Positions 1 to 5,619 of a DNA stretch of 6,737 bases are shown piece after piece. Below the pieces are notes generated by a model. The model made no database searches. It saw only the letters and a list, made by a program, of their open reading frames with translations, and was not told the origin of the DNA. Position numbers and translations under genes: made by a program. Numbering within the stretch: the stretch's first letter is position 1; each line of letters begins with the position of its first letter. Origin of the DNA: an uncultured Litorivicinus sp. (GTDB lineage: Bacteria; Pseudomonadota; Gammaproteobacteria; Pseudomonadales; Litorivicinaceae); the NCBI GenBank assembly GCA_938091715.1, contig CALKMT010000140.1, forward strand, positions 1 through 6,737, written 5' to 3'.

Positions 1-1
1 C

Positions 2-370
2 GACGTCGAGGCCTACCTGGTGTCGCTGAACATGAAAATCCCCTCGGTGTGGATTGTGATGGACCAGGACGAGTCGGACACCTCGCTCTCAGGCTGGTTT
101 GTCAGCGCCATTACTGCCAGCGCCTACGAGGCCCAGGACGCATTGGACAGCGGCGAGAGCATCGTCGAGGCAGTTCCAATCCCTGAGTCCCTGGCGGCCT
201 GGATCCAGGAATTTGTCGATCTGCACTACATCGAAGAACCCTTCAAAAAACGCAAGCGCAACAAGCACCGGGTCGATCTAATCGAAGAGGGCAAGGGGGA
301 CGTGCGCATTGCTCAGGAGAGCGACGTATTCCGCGCGCCCTCGACCGTTAAAAAGACGCGGATTCATTGA
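2..370 (+). CDS. DUF3305 family protein, 5' end missing
   Basis: The reading frame is open from base 2, so the gene starts upstream of the window; 122 codons and the TGA stop are visible. A GTG at 20 could be read as a start, but the residues before it (DVEAYLV) continue the family pattern, so I treat it as internal. The visible part carries the typical DUF3305 ending: a beta-rich stretch (IPSVWIVM), then SAYEAQDALDSGE, then VEAVPIPE, a short helix, and a basic EEPFKKRKRNK tail. No signal peptide or membrane segment is visible in this part. DUF3305 genes usually lie next to DUF3306 and formate dehydrogenase genes, as here, which suggests a role in maturation or assembly of the enzyme. No biochemical activity is established. 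The stop overlaps the next start (TGATG), indicating translational coupling. Family assignment is firm; function is unknown. Confidence 0.88.
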   Translation, partial: DVEAYLVSLNMKIPSVWIVMDQDESDTSLSGWFVSAITASAYEAQDALDSGESIVEAVPIPESLAAWIQEFVDLHYIEEPFKKRKRNKHRVDLIEEGKGDVRIAQESDVFRAPSTVKKTRIH

Positions 371-1005
371 TGAGCGAGTCTAGATTTCAGCGCTGGTCGC
401 GCAAAAAGCAAGAAGAGCGCGACGTTGAGGTGCAGCCGCCACAGGCGCCCGTCGAGCCCGAGTTAACCGAACAAGAGCAGGCCCTGGTCGAAAACGAGGC
501 CCTGTCCGAATCCGAGGTATTGGAAAAATACGACCTGCCCGATCCTGACAAGATTGAGCTGGGGATGGACATCACCGGGTTCATGCAGAAAGAAATTCCC
601 GAGATGCTACGTCGTCGGGCGCTGCGCTCCTTGTGGCGATCGAACCCGGTACTGGCGGTGCTAGACGGTCTGAACGACTACGACGAGGACTATTCCAACG
701 CGGCCACGGCGATGAAGGGGTATCAAACGATTTACAAGGTCGGCCAGGGCATGGTGGATCCCAGCAAAAAAGCCGAACAGGCGCTGGAGGATCTGGATGA
801 GGCCGCGGTGATCCCCCCCGACAGCACGACCCGGGACGTCAAGCCGCCCGAGCCCAGAGCTGCGCTGAATGCCCCGCCGCCTGCGCCTGCCGAGCCGGTG
901 CTCGAGGCGCCTGAATCTGAACCTGCGACAGAGATCCAGGCAGATTCGTCTGAAGATGAGACCCCAAGCGCGCCGGTTTATCGACCGCGGATGCGCTTTC
1001 GCTAG
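370..1005 (+). CDS. DUF3306 family protein
   Basis: A 211-residue protein. I chose the ATG at 370, which shares its A with the upstream TGA; a TTG immediately before it (367) is less likely. The N-terminus has the family's FQRWSRKK motif (residues 6-13). A conserved core at about 68-108 follows (ITGFMQKEIP, then RRRALRSLWR, then LDGLNDYDEDY). From about residue 138 the protein turns into a proline-, alanine- and glutamate-rich, probably disordered linker, and it ends in a basic RPRMRFR tail that is typical of the family. No cysteines, signal peptide or membrane helix are visible, so it is probably cytoplasmic. It is coupled to the DUF3305 gene and sits just before a TorD-like chaperone and the fdh structural genes. 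A role in assembling or regulating formate dehydrogenase is inferred from neighbourhood only. Confidence 0.88.
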   Translation: MSESRFQRWSRKKQEERDVEVQPPQAPVEPELTEQEQALVENEALSESEVLEKYDLPDPDKIELGMDITGFMQKEIPEMLRRRALRSLWRSNPVLAVLDGLNDYDEDYSNAATAMKGYQTIYKVGQGMVDPSKKAEQALEDLDEAAVIPPDSTTRDVKPPEPRAALNAPPPAPAEPVLEAPESEPATEIQADSSEDETPSAPVYRPRMRFR

Positions 1006-1016
1006 GGAAGCGCATC
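990..1016 (+). other. Strong hairpin enclosing the DUF3306 stop codon
   Basis: Bases 990-1000 pair with 1006-1016, giving 11 pairs of which one is G-U (999 with 1007), around the 5-base loop GCTAG at 1001-1005. The TAG stop (1003-1005) lies in the loop. The core arms ATGCGCTT and AAGCGCAT are perfect inverted repeats. No T-run follows (the next bases are GGTTGATATCCCC), so this is not a standard intrinsic terminator. It could protect the 3' end of the upstream message, cause partial termination, or mark a processing site between the DUF3305-DUF3306 pair and the torD-fdh genes. The pairing is read directly from the sequence; the role is inferred. Confidence 0.55.
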
Positions 1017-1018
1017 GG

Positions 1019-1047
1019 TTGATATCCCCCGGGCAAGGGAGTACAAC
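1019..1047 (+). promoter_or_regulatory. Possible sigma-70 promoter before the torD-like gene
   Basis: TTGATA (1019-1024) matches 5 of 6 bases of the -35 consensus. After a 17-base spacer, TACAAC (1042-1047) matches 4 of 6 of the -10 consensus. Transcription would begin near 1054, leaving a leader of about 47 bases before the TTG start at 1101. It sits directly after the hairpin at the DUF3306 stop, in the largest gap (95 bases) between the first three genes, which is a sensible place for a second transcription start. Matches of this quality occur often by chance, so confidence is low. Confidence 0.25.
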
Positions 1048-1100
1048 AGTGAAAAGTGCGTCGAATAATTGCACAAACAATATAAAAAACAGGATTCGAG

Positions 1101-1712
1101 TTGGCTGATTCCGCAGAAACCCTTTGTCCCCGGTCCGTGACCGATGAGGACCGCGCCCGTGCCCAGATGTACCAGCTGTTGGGCGTCTTGCTGTCGGGTG
1201 CGCCGAATGATGAATTGCTGCAAGGCCTGTCCCAGCTTCAGGGCGATGATACGGTGCTGGGCAAGGCATCAAAAAACCTGGCCGCACTGGCCGGGCGATC
1301 CAAAGCCTCCGACGTGCAACGCGAATACAGCCAGCTCTTTGTGGGGCTCGGCCGCGGCGAGCTACTTCCTTATGCCAGTTATTACCTGACCGGATTTTTA
1401 AACGAAAAACCCTTGGCCGAGTTGCGTACCGATCTGATGGCGCGAGGGATTAAATCCCATGACGACGTCAAAGAGCCCGAGGATCACATGGGCACGCTGT
1501 GTGAAATCATGGCCGGCATCATCACCGGGGAGTTCCCCTGTGACAGCGACGTGGTCTCGCAAAAAGCGTTTTTCGATGCGCACCTGCTCAAATGGGCGCG
1601 ATTATTTTTTACCGATTTAGAAGGCGCGCAAACCGCCGTTTTCTATGGCCCTGTGGGTTCGCTTGGGCGAGCCTTCATGGACGTGGAAGCCGACGCGTTT
1701 GCCATTTCGTAA
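1101..1712 (+). CDS. TorD/DmsD-family molecular chaperone for formate dehydrogenase
   Basis: A 203-residue, probably all-helical cytoplasmic protein of the TorD family (redox enzyme maturation proteins). These chaperones bind the Tat signal and body of a molybdoenzyme precursor, help cofactor insertion and prevent premature export. Family landmarks are the early helix ARAQMYQLLGVLLSG (about residues 19-33), YLTGFLNEKPL (95-105) and the hallmark EPEDHMGTLCEIM (125-137). I chose the TTG at 1101 because an AGGA (1091-1094) lies six bases upstream and an in-frame TAA (1083-1085) blocks any earlier start. GTG 1137 and ATG 1167 are in frame but lack a clear ribosome site, and 1167 would cut into the first helix. 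Just upstream of fdhX and fdhA, its client is most likely the Tat-targeted alpha subunit. The family call is solid; the client is inferred. Confidence 0.9.
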   Translation: MADSAETLCPRSVTDEDRARAQMYQLLGVLLSGAPNDELLQGLSQLQGDDTVLGKASKNLAALAGRSKASDVQREYSQLFVGLGRGELLPYASYYLTGFLNEKPLAELRTDLMARGIKSHDDVKEPEDHMGTLCEIMAGIITGEFPCDSDVVSQKAFFDAHLLKWARLFFTDLEGAQTAVFYGPVGSLGRAFMDVEADAFAIS

Positions 1713-1714
1713 AC

Positions 1715-1727
1715 GGGGTCTGACCCC
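1715..1727. repeat. Short GGGGTC-T-GACCCC palindrome
   Basis: A 13-base near-perfect palindrome with six-base arms around a single T, three bases after the TAA of the torD-like gene and before the ribosome site of fdhX. As RNA it could form a 4-bp GGGG/CCCC stem with a 5-base loop, too weak for a terminator, and no T-run follows. It resembles short palindromic motifs that are repeated between genes in some proteobacterial genomes, but only one copy is in this window, so its repeat status cannot be judged here. Confidence 0.35.
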
Positions 1728-1749
1728 TTAACTCAGGTGGAGGTGTCCT

Positions 1750-1938
1750 ATGGACAACCAGAAGCGTGACAACAGCCGTCGCAATTTTTTGCGCGGTGTC
1801 GCAGTAGCAGCCCCGGCTGCCGTTGCCGTGGCAGTTGCACCGAAAGCCGCAGCCAAGGTCGTCAAAGACGTGCCGAAAAGCCGCGGACTTCGGGATACTG
1901 AACACACACGTAAATATCTGGAATCGGCTCGCTTTTGA
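1750..1938 (+). CDS. fdhX: Formate dehydrogenase region Tat-target protein (FdhX type)
   Basis: A 62-residue protein with a clear twin-arginine motif SRRNFLRG (residues 9-16; Arg10 and Arg11). An alanine- and valine-rich hydrophobic stretch (about 17-31) follows, then a short basic and polar tail ending in RKYLESARF. This size, layout and ending fit the small proteins annotated as 'formate dehydrogenase region TAT target', found directly before the alpha gene in many proteobacterial fdh operons and called FdhX in Shewanella. A GGAGGT (1739-1744) five bases before the ATG supports the start. The role is not established. The Tat signal suggests it is exported or membrane-held, or that it competes for or recruits the chaperone. 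After removal of a signal only about 25-30 residues would remain, so it may act with the signal uncleaved. Confidence 0.87.
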   Translation: MDNQKRDNSRRNFLRGVAVAAPAAVAVAVAPKAAAKVVKDVPKSRGLRDTEHTRKYLESARF

Positions 1939-1950
1939 GGATTTTTCTGA

Positions 1951-1977
1951 GATCAAGGTTGCGATAGGCCCTTGATC
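1951..1977 (+). other. Hairpin between fdhX and fdhA
   Basis: GATCAAGG (1951-1958) and CCTTGATC (1970-1977) form a perfect 8-bp stem with an 11-base loop in the 86-base gap between fdhX and fdhA. No T-run follows, so it is not a typical terminator. It could be a processing or stability element that sets the fdhA message level apart from fdhX. The fdhA ribosome site (AGAGGA, 2012-2017) lies well downstream and is not occluded by this stem. Confidence 0.4.
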
Positions 1978-2024
1978 GAAGACTGCTCCAAGAAACGGGT
2001 ATAAAAATAACAGAGGAATCTGAC

Positions 2025-4910
2025 ATGTTAAGAAAGAAAACCAACGGGGTTGCGAAAGGCTCCCGTCAAGGATCTTTGCTTTCATCCCTCGCTTCAAAGA
2101 CTGTTGACCGTCGTGCGTTTCTAAGCGCATCCGGTGTGGCAGTGGGAGGTCTGGCGGCATTGTCGCTGACGTCCACACGTGTCGAGGCGGCTACCCCGTC
2201 CTCGGGCGGTGGCGAAGTGGTTCGCAAAAAATCTGTCTGTACGCACTGTTCAGTGGGTTGTACGGTGGAAGCAGAAGTTGAAAACGGCGTTTGGACCGGT
2301 CAAGAGCCTGGTTGGGACAGTCCCTTCAACTTGGGTGCCCACTGCGCCAAAGGTGCCGCGGTTCGTGAGCACGCTCACAACGAACGCCGCCTAAAGCACC
2401 CCATGAAAATGGTCAACGGCGAGTGGCAAAAAATCTCTTGGAAGCAGGCCATCGACGAAGTCGGTGACAAAATGCTGCAGATCCGTCAAGAGAGTGGCCC
2501 GGACTCGGTCTACTGGCTGGGCAGCGCCAAGTTCTCTAACGAGCAGGCCTATTTGTACCGTAAGTTCGCCGCCTACTGGGGCACGAACAACATCGACCAC
2601 CAAGCCCGTATCTGTCACTCAACGACAGTAGCCGGCGTAGCCAACACCTGGGGCTACGGTGCGATGACCAACTCGTACAACGATATTCACAAGTCCAAAG
2701 CGATCTTCTTGATCGGCGGTAACCCGGCCGAAGCTCACCCGGTATCGCTTCTTCACATCCTAAAAGCCAAAGAAGAGAACAACGCGCCCGTCATCGTGTG
2801 TGACCCGCGTTTCACTCGCACCGCCGCTCACGCGGACGAGTACGTTCGCTTCCGTCCGGGTTCGGACGTGGCATTGGTGTGGGGCATTTTGTGGCACATC
2901 TTTGAAAACGGATGGGAAGACAAAGAGTTCATCCGCACCCGTGTCTATGGCATGGATGACATCCGTGAAGAGGTCAAGCGTTGGGATCCGGCCGAAGTCG
3001 AGCGCGTCACCGGTGCGCCGGGTGCTCAACTCGAGCGCGTGGCCCGTACCCTGGCCAACAACCGTCCCGGCACCGTGATTTGGTGCATGGGGGGTACGCA
3101 GCACACCAACGGTAACAACAACACCCGCGCTTACTGCGTATTGCAGCTGGCACTGGGCAACATGGGCACCGCCGGCGGCGGCACCAACATCTTCCGTGGC
3201 CACTGTAACGTACAGGGCGCAACGGACTTGGGTGTCTTGGCCGATACTCTGCCGGGTTACTACGGCTTGAGCGCCGGTTCTTGGGCTCACTGGTCGCGCG
3301 TCTGGGAAGAAGACCTGGACTGGATGAAGGGACGTTTCGCGTCAATGGATTCCAACGGCAAGACCAAGCCGATGATGAACGAGAAGGGTATCCCCGTGTC
3401 TCGTTGGATCGACGGTATTCTGGAGGCCAAGGAAAACCTAGGTCAGCCAGACAACACCCGGGCCATGGTGCTTTGGGGCCACGCGCCCAACTCACAGACC
3501 CGTATGTTGGAAATGAAGGAAGCCATGGAAAAGCTCGACCTGTTGGTCGTAGTGGATCCCTTCCCGACCGTTTCCGCGGTACTGCACGATCGTAAGGACG
3601 GCGCGTACTTGCTGCCCTCGACCACGCAGTTTGAAAACGAAGGATCCGTGACCGCTTCAAACCGCTCATTGCAGTGGCGTGAAAAGGTCGTCGAGCCGTT
3701 GTTTGATTCCAAGGTCGATCACGAAATCATCAAGCTGTTCTCGGACAAGTTTGGTTTCACGGATCGCTTGTTCCGCAACATCACGGTGAATGGCGACATT
3801 CCGCTGACCGAGGACATCACTCGGGAATTCAACCGCGGCATGTGGACCATCGGTTACACCGGTCAATCGCCTGAGCGCATCAAAAAGCACATGGCGAACC
3901 AGCACCATTTCGATCGCACCACGTTGCGTGCGGTGGGCGGACCCTGCGATGGCGACATCTATGGCATGCCATGGCCTTGCTGGGGCACGGCCGAGATGAA
4001 CCACCCAGGCACACCGAACCTATACGACATGTCGTTGCCGGTGTCCGAGGGCGGTTTGACCTTCCGTGCACGTTTCGGTGTCGAGCGTGACGGTGAAAAC
4101 CTGCTCGCCGAGGGCGTCTACTCCAAGAATTCCGAGCTGAAAGACGGCTATCCCGAGTTCACCATGCAAATGCTGATGGACTTAGGTTGGGATTCGGATC
4201 TGACTGCTGCCGAGCGCGCCAGCATTGACGCCGTGGCCGGTCCCAAGACCAACTGGAAAACCGACCTATCCGGCGGCATCCAGCGGGTAGCGATCAAGCA
4301 CGAGTGCGCACCCTTTGGTAACGCCAAAGCCCGTGCGGTGGTGTGGAACTTCCCGGATCCGGTGCCTGTTCACCGCGAGCCGCTGTACACCAACCGTCGC
4401 GATCTGGTCGAGGACTATCCGACCTATGCGGACAAGAACTTCTGGCGTGTGCCGACCTTGTACGAGTCCATTCAAAAGAACGACTTCAGCAAGGACTTCC
4501 CCATCATTCTGACCTCGGGCCGTTTGGTCGAGTACGAAGGGGGCGGCGACGAGTCACGCTCGAATACTTGGTTGGCCGAGCTGCAACAGGAAATGTTCGT
4601 CGAGGTGAACCCTCGTGACGCGAACAACCTGAATGTACGCGATGGCGCCGATGTCTGGGTCGCAGGACCCGAGGGCGGACGCATTAAGGTCAAAGCGATG
4701 GTCACCGAACGGGTGGGCGAGGGTGTAGCCTTTATGCCATTCCACTTTGGCGGACACTTGGAAGGTAAGTCACTACGTGACAAGTACCCCACCGGTGCCG
4801 ATCCCATCGTCTTGGGCGAATCCAGCAACACGATCCAAACATACGGGTATGACTCGGTCACGCAGATGCAAGAGACCAAGGCCACCCTATGTTCAATCAT
4901 GCCCGCATAA
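2025..4910 (+). CDS. fdhA: Formate dehydrogenase catalytic alpha subunit, cysteine type
   Basis: A 961-residue periplasmic molybdenum- or tungsten-dependent formate dehydrogenase, oxidising formate to CO2 and passing electrons to the beta subunit. The N-terminus carries a Tat signal: DRRAFLSASG (Arg29, Arg30), a hydrophobic stretch, and probable cleavage near VEA (about residue 55). The [4Fe-4S] site is Cys72-x2-Cys75-x3-Cys79-x27-Cys107, followed by Lys109 in CAKG. The active site reads HQARICHSTTVAG: Cys197, next to His198, stands where E. coli FdnG has selenocysteine, so no Sec insertion is needed. Other family blocks are GGNPAEAHP, WCMGGTQHTNG (from 353) and ENEGSVTASNRS (537-548). A pterin-dinucleotide-binding domain starts at about 825 (ILTSGRLVEYEGGG). 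AGAGGA (2012-2017) lies seven bases before the ATG. Length is near that of the FdnG/FdoG class (about 1015 residues). Metal choice cannot be told from sequence. Confidence 0.97.
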   Translation: MLRKKTNGVAKGSRQGSLLSSLASKTVDRRAFLSASGVAVGGLAALSLTSTRVEAATPSSGGGEVVRKKSVCTHCSVGCTVEAEVENGVWTGQEPGWDSPFNLGAHCAKGAAVREHAHNERRLKHPMKMVNGEWQKISWKQAIDEVGDKMLQIRQESGPDSVYWLGSAKFSNEQAYLYRKFAAYWGTNNIDHQARICHSTTVAGVANTWGYGAMTNSYNDIHKSKAIFLIGGNPAEAHPVSLLHILKAKEENNAPVIVCDPRFTRTAAHADEYVRFRPGSDVALVWGILWHIFENGWEDKEFIRTRVYGMDDIREEVKRWDPAEVERVTGAPGAQLERVARTLANNRPGTVIWCMGGTQHTNGNNNTRAYCVLQLALGNMGTAGGGTNIFRGHCNVQGATDLGVLADTLPGYYGLSAGSWAHWSRVWEEDLDWMKGRFASMDSNGKTKPMMNEKGIPVSRWIDGILEAKENLGQPDNTRAMVLWGHAPNSQTRMLEMKEAMEKLDLLVVVDPFPTVSAVLHDRKDGAYLLPSTTQFENEGSVTASNRSLQWREKVVEPLFDSKVDHEIIKLFSDKFGFTDRLFRNITVNGDIPLTEDITREFNRGMWTIGYTGQSPERIKKHMANQHHFDRTTLRAVGGPCDGDIYGMPWPCWGTAEMNHPGTPNLYDMSLPVSEGGLTFRARFGVERDGENLLAEGVYSKNSELKDGYPEFTMQMLMDLGWDSDLTAAERASIDAVAGPKTNWKTDLSGGIQRVAIKHECAPFGNAKARAVVWNFPDPVPVHREPLYTNRRDLVEDYPTYADKNFWRVPTLYESIQKNDFSKDFPIILTSGRLVEYEGGGDESRSNTWLAELQQEMFVEVNPRDANNLNVRDGADVWVAGPEGGRIKVKAMVTERVGEGVAFMPFHFGGHLEGKSLRDKYPTGADPIVLGESSNTIQTYGYDSVTQMQETKATLCSIMPA

Positions 4911-4925
4911 CAGGAGGTGTAGAAA

Positions 4926-5534
4926 ATGGCACTTGAAGGACAAGCACGCGCAAAATTCCTTTGCGACGCCGAACGCTGCATCGAATGTAATGCTTGCGTA
5001 ACGGCCTGTAAGAACGAGCACGAAGTCCCATGGGGCATCAACCGCCGTCGCGTGGTTACCGTTGAAGACGGTAAGCCAGGCGAGCGTTCGATCTCGGTAG
5101 CTTGCATGCACTGCTCAGACGCGCCTTGTATGGCCGTCTGTCCGGTGGATTGCTTCTACCAGACCGACGACGGTGTGGTGTTGCACTCCAAGGACCTGTG
5201 CATTGGTTGTGGTTATTGCTTCTACGCTTGCCCCTTTGGCGCGCCCCAGTTCCCCCAGGCGGGTAACTTTGGTAGCCGCGGCAAGATGGACAAATGCACC
5301 TTCTGTGCAGGCGGCCCCGAAGAAGACAACTCAACCAAAGAGTTCGCAAAATACGGACGCAACCGCATCGCAGAGGGCAAGTTGCCGATCTGTGCGGAAA
5401 TGTGTTCAACCAAAGCGTTGTTGGCCGGTGACGGCAACGACGTGGCAGACATCTATCGTCAGCGTGTCGTGAACCGTGGTTTCGGTTCTGGCGCCTGGGG
5501 ATGGGGTACTGCCTACGAGAAGAAGGGCGGCTAA
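4926..5534 (+). CDS. fdhB: Formate dehydrogenase beta subunit, four [4Fe-4S] clusters
   Basis: A 202-residue electron-transfer subunit carrying electrons from alpha to the cytochrome b gamma subunit. Sixteen cysteines in ferredoxin-like groups can hold four [4Fe-4S] clusters: Cys18/21/24/28, Cys60/63/68/72, Cys92/95/98/102 and Cys124/127/156/160. As usual in this family, the last cysteine of one group probably serves the cluster of its partner group. Cys13 and Cys76 are extra. There is no signal peptide, so export by riding with Tat-targeted alpha is likely. There is also no C-terminal membrane helix, unlike E. coli FdnH (about 290 residues); this matches the shorter FDH3-type beta subunits. 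A near-consensus AGGAGGTG (4912-4919) before the ATG predicts strong translation, and the gap after fdhA is only 15 bases, so the two are co-transcribed. Confidence 0.96.
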   Translation: MALEGQARAKFLCDAERCIECNACVTACKNEHEVPWGINRRRVVTVEDGKPGERSISVACMHCSDAPCMAVCPVDCFYQTDDGVVLHSKDLCIGCGYCFYACPFGAPQFPQAGNFGSRGKMDKCTFCAGGPEEDNSTKEFAKYGRNRIAEGKLPICAEMCSTKALLAGDGNDVADIYRQRVVNRGFGSGAWGWGTAYEKKGG

Positions 5535-5544
5535 TTCGCCTGAA

Positions 5545-5604
5545 CATGTCGGGGCCCTTCGGGGCCCCGGTGTGCATGGATGCTCGATCTTTCTTTTTGT
5601 TTTT
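5545..5604 (+). terminator. GC-rich UUCG hairpin with downstream T-rich tract
   Basis: GGGGCCC (5551-5557) and GGGCCCC (5562-5568) close a TTCG tetraloop (5558-5561), the very stable C(UUCG)G type. The stem extends outward through 5550-5569, G-U pairs at 5549/5570, 5548/5571 and 5547/5572, and pairs 5546/5573 and 5545/5574, for 13 pairs in all. A T-rich stretch (5588-5604) begins about 13 bases later, too far for a textbook intrinsic terminator. It lies between fdhB and the gamma gene, so full termination would cut off an essential subunit. Partial attenuation or 3' protection of the fdhAB message is more likely. Confidence 0.5.
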
Positions 5605-5619
5605 AATTGGAGTTCTCTG

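Noticed and set aside
1069..1086. Promoter from TTGCAC (1069-1074) and TATAAA (1081-1086)
   Set aside because: Only six bases separate the two elements. The sequence also does not match the -24/-12 sigma-54 pattern.
661..1287. Long minus-strand open frame of 208 codons across DUF3306 and the chaperone start
   Set aside because: It lies antisense to two recognisable genes and its protein is a low-complexity, Arg- and His-rich shadow with no family features.
1951..1977. FNR/CRP-like site suggested by the ATCAA and TTGAT half-sequences
   Set aside because: An FNR site needs TTGAT-N4-ATCAA. Here the halves are in the opposite order and too far apart, so the dyad fits a hairpin better.
1972..2005. 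Promoter for fdhA using TTGATC (1972-1977) and TATAAA (2000-2005)
   Set aside because: The spacer is 22 bases, well outside the usual 16-18, and no better -35 sequence lies at the right distance.
3007..3669. Minus-strand open frame of 220 codons inside fdhA
   Set aside because: It is fully inside the conserved alpha gene; its translation is Arg-, Pro- and Ser-rich and typical of an antisense shadow.
5545..5604. Operon end after fdhB (full intrinsic terminator)
   Set aside because: The T-rich tract starts about 13 bases after the stem, and the next gene is the gamma subunit of the same complex, so complete termination is unlikely.
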